DNA of 64,000 nt, from assembly GCA_963772295.1 (NCBI GenBank), contig CAVYWO010000010.1:124001-188000 (forward strand). The letters run 5' to 3'. The position numbers were made by a program, and so were the translations under genes. The DNA comes from AP-15 sp963772295 (GTDB lineage: Bacteria; Pseudomonadota; Alphaproteobacteria; ATCC43930; CGMCC-115725). Shown piece after piece: positions 54,127-63,769 of this stretch. Position 1 is the first letter of the stretch; each line of letters starts with the position of its first letter. The notes under the pieces are model-generated. The model did not search any database. It was not told where the DNA came from and was given only the letters and a program-made list of their open reading frames with translations.

Positions 54127-55037
54127 GGCAAGCCGATTTCCTGGCGCGGGTCAAAGCGGCGATTGCGGGACCACTCTTCGACGAACTTCGCCAGTTCGGG
54201 ATCGCCGCTCGAACCGATCACGACCTTCAAACGCACGTACTGATCGCCTTCACGCCGCGGGCGCTGAATGCCCTTGCCGCGCAGCCGCAGCCTGGCACCG
54301 GTGTCCGACCCCTTCGGGATCGTCATCGTCACCGGCCCGGTGACCGTCGGCACCGTCACCCGGGCGCCGAGCACCGCCTCGGCCAGACTGACCGGCAGCT
54401 CGATCTCGATGTCGTCGCCGTCGCGGCGAAACCAAGGATGCGGCGCCACATGCACCTCGATCAGCGCGTCGCCGGCGGGTCCGCCGCCGAGACCCGGGCC
54501 GCCCTTGCCGCGCAGGCGCAGCACCTGGCCGTCGTTGAGACCAGCCGGGATCGTCACGTCGAGCCATTCCTCGGGGGCGAGCGAGAGCCGCTTCTTGGCC
54601 CCGGTCGCGGCCTCGACGAAGTCTACGGTCAAGCTGTAATGGCGATCGCCGCCGCGCAGTTTCAGCCCTTCGCCGCCGTGTCCGCGCCGCCCGGAGCCGA
54701 AGACCGCGAACAGGTCCTCGAGGTCGCCGAAATCCGTCTCGCCTTCGGGCCGGTATTTGCCGCCGCCGGGACCCTCGGCATAGCTGCGGTAGGAATAGCG
54801 CGGCCGTTCGAAGCCGCTCTCGTCGATCTCGCCGCGGTCGTAGCGGGCCCGCTTTTCGGGGTCGGAGAGCAGGTCGTAGGCGGCGGAAATCGACTTGAAC
54901 CGCTCCTCCGCTGCCGGCTTCCCGGGGTTGAGGTCGGGGTGAAACTGTTTCGCCAATCGGCGATAGGCCTTGCGGATCTCGTCGGCGCTCGCGTCCTTCT
55001 TGACCCCGAGCTCCGCATAAGGGTCGCGCGCCGCCAT
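54123..55037 (-). CDS. cbpA: DnaJ-class co-chaperone CbpA
   Basis: 304 residues. J domain DPYAELGVKKDASADEIRKA with HPD in KQFHPDLNPG; a Gly-rich linker (EGPGGGKYRPEGE); C-terminal domains LSLAPEEWLDVTIPAGLNDG, LRLRGKGGPGLGGG, ALIEVHVAPHPWFRRDGDDI. No zinc-finger, as in CbpA rather than DnaJ. Stimulates DnaK ATPase; stress role. An HtrA protease gene lies 6 bases before the start's far side on the same strand (55044-56145 is upstream), so protease-cochaperone-modulator are probably co-transcribed. Confidence 0.93.
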   Translation of the reverse strand: MAARDPYAELGVKKDASADEIRKAYRRLAKQFHPDLNPGKPAAEERFKSISAAYDLLSDPEKRARYDRGEIDESGFERPRYSYRSYAEGPGGGKYRPEGETDFGDLEDLFAVFGSGRRGHGGEGLKLRGGDRHYSLTVDFVEAATGAKKRLSLAPEEWLDVTIPAGLNDGQVLRLRGKGGPGLGGGPAGDALIEVHVAPHPWFRRDGDDIEIELPVSLAEAVLGARVTVPTVTGPVTMTIPKGSDTGARLRLRGKGIQRPRREGDQYVRLKVVIGSSGDPELAKFVEEWSRNRRFDPRQEIGLP

Positions 55038-55043
55038 CGCGGC

Positions 55044-56145
55044 TCAGCGTTCCCCGACCCGCTCGCGTCGGTCCGCGAGTTGCGCGACGCGGACCGGCAC
55101 GGTGCTTTCGGCGCCGTTGCGCTCAATGGTGAGCGTGACCGTAGCGCCGATCTGAGCCATGCCGAGCCGATTGCGCAATTCGCTCGCATTGCTGATCGGT
55201 ACGCCGTCGACCGCGACGACGACATCCGAGGGTCTCAGCCCGGCGCGCTGGGCCGGCGAGCCCGGCTCGACCCGGGCGACGACGGCACCGCCGGTCCGCT
55301 CGGTGCCGAGCGCGCGCGCCAAGTCGGGCGTCAGGTCCTGGATCGCGACGCCGATGCGGCCGCGGCGGACGACGCCGTTGGCCAAAAGCTGGTCCATGAC
55401 CCTGCGCGCCATATTGATCGGCACGGCGAAGCCGATCCCGACATTGCTGCCGCCGGGCGTCAGGATCGCCGTGTTGATGCCGACGATCCGGCCCTCGAGA
55501 TCGACCAGCGGGCCACCCGAATTGCCCGGGTTGATCGAGGCGTCGGTCTGGATGAAATCCTCGTAGCCTTCGATGCCGAGCCCGCTGCGGCCAAGCGCGC
55601 TGACGATCCCCGAGGTCACGGTCTGGCCGAGCCCGAACGGATTGCCGATGGCCAGGACGAAATCGCCGACCTGAAGTCGCGAGGAATCGCCCATCGGTAC
55701 TGCGGTCAGACGGCCGGCTGGAATTTGCAGCACGGCGATGTCGGTATCTGGATCCCGGCCGATCAGTCTTGCCCGAAAGCGGCGGTTGTCCTTGGTCGTG
55801 ACCTCGATGTCGTTGGCATGCTCGACGACATGACCGTTGGTTAGCACATAGCCGCGCGCGGCGTCGACGATCACCCCCGACCCGGTCGCCTCGGTCTCGC
55901 GCGCGATCGGCTGGTCTCCCTGCAGGCCGAAAAAAGCGGCGGAACATCGGGTCCTGCAGAAGCGGGTTCTCCATCCGCACCTCGCCCTTGACCGAGATGC
56001 CGACAACGCCGGGCGTGATCCGCGCCACGACCGGGGCGAGGGTCTCGACCCCGGCCGGTATCGGCGCACCGGCTTGGACCGCAACGGAACTCGCCGGCGC
56101 GAGACCCGCCATTGACAAGATGACTGCCGTGAGGATCCGACGCAT
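55044..56145 (-). pseudogene. HtrA/DegQ-type serine protease with one PDZ, one frameshift in a T run
   Basis: The N-terminal frame: signal peptide MRRILTAVILSMAGLAPASS, LAPVVARITPGVVGISVKGE, PLLQDPMFRRFF. One extra T in a run of six (55930-55935) shifts the frame; the rest is FGLQGDQPIARETEATGSGV, YVLTNGHVVEHAND (His), RDPDTDIAVLQIPAG (Asp), INPGNSGGPLVDLEGR (Ser), then a single PDZ (GRIGVAIQDLTPDLARALGT, GSPAQRAGLRPSDVVVAVDG). Restored length is about 367 residues. A periplasmic protein-quality protease. The homopolymer indel makes a sequencing error the most likely cause, so the gene may well be intact. Confidence 0.85.
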
Positions 56146-56414
56146 AACCCGCCCAACCGCAAGAGCGAACCCGGAACCTGCCCGCCCGCTCCCGACACCC
56201 GGGGAAACGTCGTTCGCGCCGGGCGGTGCCCGCTCGCAGTATCTAACGCGTCGCCCGACCGCTTCAAGAGATCGAAATGCGGCCCCGAGGGTCGCGCGAT
56301 TTTGCTGATTATGCCGAGGCTTGGCAGCGGCCCTCGGATTCGCCGCTGCGCCTATTGCCGGCGGAGCGTATGGTCGACGGCGGACGCTGCCACTAGAACC
56401 CGCGGAGCGATCGG

Positions 56415-57365
56415 ATGCCGTTCACCAACACCAGCGCGGCGGCCTATGGGCTGCTGGCGATGCATGCGATGGACATGTACCGCGCGGCGCCGGGTTCGCT
56501 GACGCCGCCGCCCGCGCCGGGATTGACGGCTTCGGGCTGGAACGTTGTCGGCTATGTCGTCGGCACCGATACGGCCATGCCGCGCGGCGTTCGCGGACCG
56601 CTGCGGATGGCCGCTCAGACCGTCTGTTACGGGTTCGCGGCGCGGAATGCCGCGGGCGAGCCGGTCGTCGCGATCCGCGGCACGGACGGGTTTGTCGAAT
56701 GGATCGAGGATGCGGAATTCGTCCCGATCCCCTATGCGCCGGCCACCGCGCTCCCGGCCGGTGGCCCGGCGATAACGGTCGAGCAGGGGTTCTGGGGCAT
56801 TTACGCCAGTCTGCGGCTCGTCGACCCGAAGGGTGCGGCTCTTGGGGTCCTGGCTCCGGCCGTTGGCCAATTGGCCGGCGCCGCCGGCCCGGTGACGATC
56901 GTCGGGCACAGCCTCGGTTCCGCGCTTGCCACCTATCTGACCCTGGATCTGGCGCGTGCGGTGCTCGGCGCTCGCGTGGCGGCCTGCCTCTTCGCGTCGC
57001 CGCATCCCGGCAATCAGGGTTTCGCCGCATTGTTCGACCGCACGGTCGCCGACTACCGCCTGTTCAACTACATTCTCGACATCGTGCCGCGCGTGCCGCC
57101 GACGGGGCTTGGTTATGCGGTTCTGCCGCGACGCACCGTGCTCCGGCCGTCGACCGCCGAGGCGGCGATCCGTTTCGACATCGCCTGCAACCACCATGTC
57201 ATCTGTTATTGCGCGATGCTCGACTACGACGAGACGAACAAGGCCACGACCCCGGTGCCGCCCGGCGAGGAGGATAGCAAACCCTGCATTATCGGCCCGG
57301 AAACCGGGGCACCGAGCGTGGCCAAGGAGTTCCTGAGCTTCCTCGCCGGGGCAATGCCGGTTTGA
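56415..57365 (+). CDS. class 3 lipase-like serine hydrolase
   Basis: 316 residues. PVVAIRGTDGFVEWIEDAEF, the nucleophile elbow VTIVGHSLGSALATYLTLDL, Asp in YILDIVPRVPPTGLG and His in CNHHVICYCAMLD form the Lipase_3 pattern. No signal peptide, so location is uncertain. It may act on acylglycerols or other esters. ATG 56415, weak ribosome-binding site. Confidence 0.8.
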   Translation: MPFTNTSAAAYGLLAMHAMDMYRAAPGSLTPPPAPGLTASGWNVVGYVVGTDTAMPRGVRGPLRMAAQTVCYGFAARNAAGEPVVAIRGTDGFVEWIEDAEFVPIPYAPATALPAGGPAITVEQGFWGIYASLRLVDPKGAALGVLAPAVGQLAGAAGPVTIVGHSLGSALATYLTLDLARAVLGARVAACLFASPHPGNQGFAALFDRTVADYRLFNYILDIVPRVPPTGLGYAVLPRRTVLRPSTAEAAIRFDIACNHHVICYCAMLDYDETNKATTPVPPGEEDSKPCIIGPETGAPSVAKEFLSFLAGAMPV

Positions 57366-57390
57366 CGGACGGCGTTTGGGCTGGTGGTGC

Positions 57391-58401
57391 TCACCCCGCC
57401 TTGAGCTTGCGGGCGGCGTCGAGGGCGGCGTAGGTCAGGATGCCGTCGGCGCCGGCGCGTTTGAAGGCGAGGAGGCTCTCCATCAGCGCCCGCTCGCCGT
57501 CGAGCCAGCCGTTCAGTGCGGCGGCCTGCAGCATCGCGTATTCGCCGCTGACCTGATAGGCGTAGGTCGGCACCCGGAACGCCTCCCTGACCCGGCGGAG
57601 CACGTCGAGATAGGGCATGCCCGGCTTGACCATGACCATGTCGGCGCCCTCCTCGAGGTCGAGCGCCACCTCGCGCAAGGCCTCGTCGCCATTGGCCGGG
57701 TCCATCTGATAGGTGCGCTTGTCGGCGCTGCCGAGGGCCGCCGTCGAGCCGATCGCGTCGCGGAACGGCCCATAAAACGCCGAGGCGTATTTCGCCGCAT
57801 AGGACATGATCCGGACATGCTGAAACCCGGCCTCGTCGAGCGCCGCGCGGACCGCGCCGACCCGGCCGTCCATCATGTCCGAGGGGGCGATGATGTCGCA
57901 GCCGGCTGCGGCCTGCACCACCGCCTGGCGGCGCAGGAGCGCCACCGTCTCGTCGTTGTCGACATAGCCGTCGCGGATCACGCCGTCATGGCCGTGCGCG
58001 GTGAACGGATCGAGTGCGACGTCGCACAGCACGCCCAATTCCGGCAGTGCCCGTTTCACCGCCGCGACGGCGCGGCAGACGATATTCTCGGGGTTCAGCG
58101 CCTCGCTGCCCTCGGCGTCCTTGAGCGGCGGCGGCACCACCGGAAACACCGCGATTGCCGGAATCCCCAAACCGGCCGCCTCGCCGGCAGCGTCGACCAG
58201 CGCCGGAATCGGCAGCCGGAAGACGCCGGGCATCGAGGCGACCGGCGCCTTGTGGCCCTCGTCGTGGACGAAGACCGGCCAGATGAGATCGCCCGCGGTC
58301 AGCACGTTCTCGGCGACGAGCTTGCGCGACCAGGCGTCGCGCCGGTTGCGTCGCATCCTGAGCTGCGGAAAAGGGGCGAGCGGCGGCAGGAACTCGGTCA
58401 C
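57391..58401 (-). CDS. hemB: delta-aminolevulinic acid dehydratase (porphobilinogen synthase)
   Basis: 336 residues from GTG 58401 (TEFLPPLAPFPQLRMRRNRR), the normal family start; the longer ATG frame adds a non-family extension. Joins two 5-aminolevulinate molecules to porphobilinogen in haem synthesis. Active-site Lys in MVMVKPGMPYLD and in SADKRTYQMDP region. The metal segment is CDVALDPFTAHGHDG with Asp instead of the zinc Cys set, so it is the Mg-dependent type common in alphaproteobacteria. Convergent with the lipase gene. Confidence 0.93.
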   Translation of the reverse strand: MTEFLPPLAPFPQLRMRRNRRDAWSRKLVAENVLTAGDLIWPVFVHDEGHKAPVASMPGVFRLPIPALVDAAGEAAGLGIPAIAVFPVVPPPLKDAEGSEALNPENIVCRAVAAVKRALPELGVLCDVALDPFTAHGHDGVIRDGYVDNDETVALLRRQAVVQAAAGCDIIAPSDMMDGRVGAVRAALDEAGFQHVRIMSYAAKYASAFYGPFRDAIGSTAALGSADKRTYQMDPANGDEALREVALDLEEGADMVMVKPGMPYLDVLRRVREAFRVPTYAYQVSGEYAMLQAAALNGWLDGERALMESLLAFKRAGADGILTYAALDAARKLKAG

Positions 58402-58585
58402 GAGGCACCCCGGCGCAGTTGCGGCGGCTGCCGCCAACATATGCCCGGCGGACCATTGCTGCAACGTGGCGCGAACCGCCATTCGAGCGCGGGAGCCCGG
58501 CGGGTGGGACGCTCAAACCGTGCTGCCCTTTTGCGCCGGACGGCGATAAAATGACCGCGCTATTGGCGCATCGCGGAGGTCGGCA

Positions 58586-59686
58586 ATGCTGGTTTTCCGA
58601 CAATTGTTCGATCCGGCGTCGTCCACCTATACCTACATCCTCGCCGACCCAAAGAGCGGCGAGGCGGTCGTCATCGATCCCGTGTTCGAGCAAGTCAGGC
58701 GCGACGCGGCGCTGATCGCCGAGCTCGGCCTGCGCCTCGTCTGCGCGCTCGAGACCCACGTCCATGCCGATCACGTTACCGGCGCCTGGCTGTTGCAGCG
58801 GCGGACCGGCTGTCGCATCGCGGTGTCGGCCGACAGCGGTGCGCAAGGCGCCGACCGCTACCTCGTGGCCGACGACGTGATCGCCTTCGGCGCCCGCAAT
58901 CTGCAGGTCCGCAAGACGCCGGGCCATACCAAGGGCTGCCTGACCTATGTGCTCGATGACCGCAGCATGGCGTTCACCGGCGATTGTCTCTTGGTGCGCG
59001 GCAGCGGCCGCACCGATTTCCAGGAGGGCGATCCGGCAGCGATGTATCGCTCGGTGCACCAAGAGATCTTCACCCTCCCCGACGACTGTCTCCTCTATCC
59101 GGCCCATGACTACCGCGGGCTGACCGTCACCAGTGTCGCCGAGGAGCGGCGCTTCAACCCGCGTCTGGGCGGCGAGACCGGCGAATCCGACTTCACCGGC
59201 TATATGCGCAATCTGCGCCTCCCCCATCCGAAAAAGATCGATGTCGCGGTCCCGGCCAACCTCTGCTGCGGCCGGCCGTCGACCGAGGTCGATGCGGCGG
59301 CCGACCCGCAATGGGCGGCGCTGCGCTACAGCTTTGCCGGCATCTGGGAGATCGACCCGCACGGTCTCGAAGAGCAGGCGTCGGCGGTGCAGATCCTCGA
59401 CGTGCGCGAGCCCGAGGAATTTTCGGGGCCGCTCGGCCATATCCGGGGCGCCGTCCTGATCCCGCTCGGGGTCCTGGCCGAACGCGCCCCGGAGCTGGCG
59501 CGCGACCGGCCGATCGTCGCGGTGTGCCGGGCCGGCAGCCGCTCGGCGCAGGCGACGGTGATCCTGCGCGAGGCCGGCTTCAACGACGTCGCCAATCTCG
59601 CCGGCGGCATGCTGCGCTGGCGCGCCGAGGGCCACCCGGTCGAAGGCGGCGGCGCCCTCGAATACGTCGCCGAATATTCGATCTGA
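58586..59686 (+). CDS. persulfide dioxygenase (ETHE1-like MBL) fused to rhodanese
   Basis: 366 residues. N-terminal metallo-beta-lactamase domain: LETHVHADHVTGAWLL (H-x-H-x-DH), VRKTPGHTKGCLTYVL, MAFTGDCLLVRGSGRTDFQE, LYPAHDYRGLTVTSV; these are ETHE1-type single-iron dioxygenase features. C-terminal rhodanese domain: VQILDVREPEEFSGPLGHIR and the active-site loop VAVCRAGSRSAQ with its Cys. It oxidises glutathione persulfide to sulfite and shuttles sulfane sulfur. Start ATG 58586. Confidence 0.9.
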   Translation: MLVFRQLFDPASSTYTYILADPKSGEAVVIDPVFEQVRRDAALIAELGLRLVCALETHVHADHVTGAWLLQRRTGCRIAVSADSGAQGADRYLVADDVIAFGARNLQVRKTPGHTKGCLTYVLDDRSMAFTGDCLLVRGSGRTDFQEGDPAAMYRSVHQEIFTLPDDCLLYPAHDYRGLTVTSVAEERRFNPRLGGETGESDFTGYMRNLRLPHPKKIDVAVPANLCCGRPSTEVDAAADPQWAALRYSFAGIWEIDPHGLEEQASAVQILDVREPEEFSGPLGHIRGAVLIPLGVLAERAPELARDRPIVAVCRAGSRSAQATVILREAGFNDVANLAGGMLRWRAEGHPVEGGGALEYVAEYSI

Positions 59687-59755
59687 ACCGCGCTTTTTTC
59701 GGCGACCGGGTGCTACACTTTTTCGCGGGCTGCAACCACCAAGAAAGAGGCGAAA

Positions 59756-61460
59756 ATGGCGTTTGACCTGCTGATCAAGAACGGCCGCATCGTCGACGGC
59801 TCCGGCATGCCGGCGTTTTGCGGCGATGTCGGCATCAAGGACGGCAAGATCGTCGAGCTCGGCAAGCTCGGCGGCCCGGCAAAGCGGACGATCGACGCCG
59901 GGGGCCGGGTGGTGGCGCCGGGCTTTGTCGACAACCATTGCCATTACGACGCCCAGGTCACCTGGGACCCGCTGTGCTCGTTCTCGCCCGATCACGGGGC
60001 GACCACCGTCGTCTTCGGCAACTGCTCGCTGTCGTTGGCGCCGGTGCGACGCGGCACCGAGAAGCGGGTCGCCGAGTTTCTGTCCTACGTCGAGGCGATC
60101 CCGATGGAGGTGCTGAGCACGGTCGAGGTCGATTGGGAGACGGTGCCACAATATATGGACCGGCTCGACCGACATCTCGGGGTCAATGTCGGCAACCTGA
60201 TCGGTCATTCGGCGGTGCGCTATTACGTGATGGGCGACGACTGCCAGAAGCGCACCGCGACCGACGGTGAAATCAAGGCGATGCAGGACGTCGTGCGCGA
60301 CGGCATCGCGGGCGGCGCGCTCGGCCTTTCGGTGTCGCGCAACAAGGGCCATTACGACCCGCAGGGCGTGCACATCCCGGCGCTCTGGGCCGACGAGAGG
60401 GAGATCTTCGCGCTCGGCGACGTGTTGCGCGAACTCGGCACCGGCATCATCCAATCGGGCGGCGGCCGCAATGCCGAGCTGAACGGCGGACTGATGAGCC
60501 GGCTGTCGGCGGCGACCGGCCGCACCGTCATTTACAACAATCTCGGCCAGACGGTGCGCGAGCCCGATGCCTGGAAACAGCACATGGCGCGGGTCGAAGA
60601 GACGGCAAAGGCCGGCATCCGCGCCTATCCGTTGTGCAGCCCGAACCGGGTGACCCAGGCTTTCACGATGAAGAACTGCCAGGTGTTCCGCGGCTCGCCG
60701 ACTTGGCATCCGATCCTGTTGGCGGCCGACGACGAGAAGCTCGCCGCCTATGCCGACCCTGCGGTCCGGCAAAAACTGCACGAGGAGGTGGTCGAGCATC
60801 GGGTGGAGGTGCCGGCGGCCGGCTATTCGCGCGAATGGTACAATTACCTCTGGGTCGAGGCCCCGGCCCTGGAAAAGAACCAGGGGCTCAAGGGCAAGAC
60901 GATCGGCCAGATCGCCAACGAGCAGGGCAAGCGGGTGATCGACGCCTTCCTCGACCTCGTCGTCGAGGAGAAGCTCGAGACGCTTTTCATGCAGTCGGAA
61001 AACAATGTCGACGACGCGGCGATGGCCGAGATCCTGACCTACCCGAACGCGATCGTCGGCTTGTCGGACGGCGGCGCCCATGTCCAGTTCCATGGCGGCT
61101 ACGGCTATTCGACGCGGCTCTTGTCGGAATGGGTGCGCGACAAGCGGGTCATGAGCCTCGAACATGCGGTGCGGCGGCTGACCTTCGATTCGGCCTCGGC
61201 ATTGGGCATCTACGACCGAGGGCTGCTGCGTCCCGGGATGGCGGCCGACGTCGTCATCTTCGACCCCGATACGGTGCGCCCGTTGCCGGAGGAGATCGTG
61301 CACGATTTCCCGGCCGGCGGCTGGCGGATGAAGGAGCCGGGCGGCGGGCATTCATATGACGATCGTCAACGGCCAGGTGCTGATGGAAGACGGCAGCCAC
61401 ACCGGGGCGCTCCCCGGTCGCGTCCTGCGCAACACCTATTGGCACGCGCAGCACGGCTGA
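59756..61460 (+). pseudogene. N-acyl-D-amino-acid deacylase-type amidohydrolase, one frameshift near the C-terminus
   Basis: ATG 59756 behind AAAGAGG. Metal sites: GFVDNHCHYDAQVTWDPLCS (HxH), NLIGHSAVRYYVMG, GLSDGGAHVQFHGGYGYSTR (Asp). LFMQSENNVDDAAMAEILTY and RPGMAADVVIFDPDTV are typical of the D-aminoacylase family. At about 61347 one extra base in a G-rich run shifts the frame; the true end IHMTIVNGQVLMEDGSHTGA, LPGRVLRNTYWHAQHG stops at 61460. Restored length is about 567 residues. A D-amino acid, dihydropyrimidine or other amide substrate is possible. The indel may be a sequencing error. Confidence 0.85.
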
Positions 61461-62007
61461 TCCGATCCATAGACTCGCGAAAGCCTCCTGCCGTTCGCGG
61501 GCGGCTTTTGCTTTTGGCAGGCGAAGCGGACCGAGCGGACGCCCGCCGACCGTTGCGACCGGCGCCAACGCCGGCCGGAGAGCGCCGGGCAATGATCCAG
61601 ATCATGCCACCATGGCGATTGCCGGTTGATCGAGCTCAATGCCGCTGCTGCAAATCGTGGCCGACGCGCCCACGGTCGGTCCGGGTTTATCGGTCCCCTC
61701 GCAGAATTGTCGGTCACAGCGGGGAACGGCTCTGGCGTTGAGCGACCCCTGCGCGCCGATTACGGTCGTTCCGCAACTGGAGATGAGCCGCCCGGTCCGG
61801 GCCTTTGCAGTCATTCGCCACCAGCAGCTTTGGTCCGCGGCCGGCCAACCGCCGGCTTCGATCGCCCTTTTCTCGCCACGACGGCGAATTCCCGTTGCCG
61901 TTCAAAGGCGCAATCCTCTTTCCGAAACCGCCAGAATCTGGCGAATGTCGGTTAATTCTCGCACACGAACCCGAAACCAAGCTTGCGGTTGCGAGTGCGA
62001 CGAGACC
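61461..62007. other. intergenic with a probable terminator, otherwise empty
   Basis: It begins with a candidate Rho-independent terminator (AAAGCC...GCCG-loop-CGGC then TTTTGCTTTT, 61489-61515) for the amidohydrolase. The remainder to the PLP-enzyme stop shows no supported gene; frames here lack family features. Confidence 0.35.
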
Positions 62008-63279
62008 TCAGCCTAATGCTTGGTTCAGATCCGCGATTAGGTCGTCAGGATCCTCAATCCCGACCGAAATGCGAATAAGCGTCGGCGTGATACCCAGCCG
62101 CAACCGTTCTTCTTCCGGGATGTCCGAATGGGTCATCGCGGCAGGATGCGAAGCGAGAGTCTCCGTACCACCAAGGCTCACCGCGAGCTTGATCACCTTG
62201 AGTCGATCCAGGACGGCAAAGGCTTCGGCCTCACCCCCCCTCACTTCGAAGCTGAAAGTGGAGCCTGGACTTTTGCATTGGCGCTCGAAGACTGGACGAT
62301 CGGGATGCGCCTCCGGCAAGAATGCCAGATACCAGACCGACGCGACCTTCGGATGAGTGTTGAGGAAGGCTGCGACCTTGCTGGCGCCTTCCGCTGCGGC
62401 CGTCATTCTGAGCTTCAGGGTCTCGAGTGAGCGCATCAGCAACCAACCTGTATGCGGATCGCACATCGTGCCCAGGATCGTGCGCATGCCACGGATCGGT
62501 TCGAGCATAGCGGCCGCTCCCGAACATCCGCCGGCAATCAGGTCGGAGTGACCGCCGACATATTTAGTAAGCGACGTGACGACCACATCAGCACCGTGTG
62601 CCAAAGGGACCTGATAGATCGGTCCCAACATTGTATTGTCAACGATGATAACCGGCCGCTTGCCGTCCGGACCGTGGAGGCCGGACACGATCTTCCGCGC
62701 ACGCTCGAGATCCACCATTCCGTTTGTGGGGTTTGCTGGCGTTTCGATATAAAGCGCCGCAATCGACCCCTTGCCGCGCGCCGACTCGACGGCTTCTTCC
62801 ATCGCCTTGTCACCGCCCTCGCTAAGAAAGCCGATCGAAGTCACACCGAATTGCGGCAGGATCTTCTTGAGCAGGAAATCGGTGCCGCCATAGACGGGGC
62901 CCGAATGGATGATCACCGTGCCTGGGCGCGCATACGCCCAGAGCGTGGTCGAGATCGCCGCCATGCCCGAGGCGAAGACGAGACTGGCTTCGGCCTGATC
63001 CCAGATGGCCAATCGATCCTCAAGCATCTCGAGGTCGGGATTATTGATCCGACTATAGATCAATCCAGGCTCCTCATTCGGGCGCTTTTGCCGCAAGCCG
63101 TAGGCCAGCTCGAAGAACTCCTTCCCGTCGTGAGCCGATCGAAACACGAAAGTTGAGGTGTGGAAGACCGGCGGCTTGAGCGAGCGCTCGGACAGAAACG
63201 GATCGTAGCCATAGCCCATCATTAGGGTTTCCGGTGACAGTGCGCGATTCCCGAGAAATCTATTGTACGCGTCTGTCAT
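62008..63279 (-). CDS. PLP-dependent Cys/Met-metabolism enzyme (cystathionine gamma-synthase family)
   Basis: 423 residues, ATG 63279 after GGAGCGAC. Fold-type I features: YSRINNPDLEMLEDRLAIWD, LVFASGMAAISTTLWAYA, HSGPVYGGTDFLL, VDNTMLGPIYQVPLAHGADV, and the PLP Lys in SLTKYVGGHSDLIAGG. The C-terminal SLGGTETLASHPAAMTHSD is the family signature. Could be cystathionine gamma-synthase, methionine gamma-lyase or O-acyl-homoserine sulfhydrylase; the sequence alone does not decide. Confidence 0.88.
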   Translation of the reverse strand: MTDAYNRFLGNRALSPETLMMGYGYDPFLSERSLKPPVFHTSTFVFRSAHDGKEFFELAYGLRQKRPNEEPGLIYSRINNPDLEMLEDRLAIWDQAEASLVFASGMAAISTTLWAYARPGTVIIHSGPVYGGTDFLLKKILPQFGVTSIGFLSEGGDKAMEEAVESARGKGSIAALYIETPANPTNGMVDLERARKIVSGLHGPDGKRPVIIVDNTMLGPIYQVPLAHGADVVVTSLTKYVGGHSDLIAGGCSGAAAMLEPIRGMRTILGTMCDPHTGWLLMRSLETLKLRMTAAAEGASKVAAFLNTHPKVASVWYLAFLPEAHPDRPVFERQCKSPGSTFSFEVRGGEAEAFAVLDRLKVIKLAVSLGGTETLASHPAAMTHSDIPEEERLRLGITPTLIRISVGIEDPDDLIADLNQALG

Positions 63280-63769
63280 GAGCGTCGCTCCGGATTACAT
63301 TTCAAGAAGAAGATAGAAACCGGCAGGGGTCCTTTCGAGAACTCCGACTCGCAAGCAGCAGGCAACCGAAAAAGTGTGACCGCAAACCAAAATTGACGGC
63401 ATTTCAGCGGTCCCGGCCGACCCCGTGGAACTGCTCTGGAGAACCGCCTTGGGGCATCAACGCGCATCTGAGCGGCGGTCACCACCCTGGCCCAATTACG
63501 AGCACAATGCAATCGGCGAAGCAGCGTCTTCTTCTAAATCATAGAACCAGATTAATGACGGCCGACCTCGGTGCGTGCTAAGTAGCCGCCTAGCGAGGAC
63601 CTGGACCGCTGCCGACAACAGCAGGAGCCGACAGCGCCCGCCGATCCGAGACCGCCGGCGCAAGCGTTGCGCCGCCGGCCGTGCTCGCCGGCACGATGCC
63701 AAGCGGACGAGGTTGCGGAGCTGATCCGGCGCCGGCATCGCGGATCGCCGAGAACACGTCCGTTCCGCG
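63280..63769. other. promoter region of the PLP enzyme and degenerate sequence
   Basis: A 490-base gap. It holds the upstream region of the PLP-enzyme gene. From about 63600 there is GC-rich sequence with inverted GCCGGCGCAAGC/GCGCCGCCGGC-like stretches and no supported gene. Confidence 0.3.

Noticed and set aside
57986..61351. A 1,121-codon open frame on the minus strand
   Set aside because: It lies antisense to hemB, the persulfide dioxygenase-rhodanese and the amidohydrolase genes, and its composition (Arg/His/Asp/Val rich, no motifs) is that of a GC-rich shadow frame.
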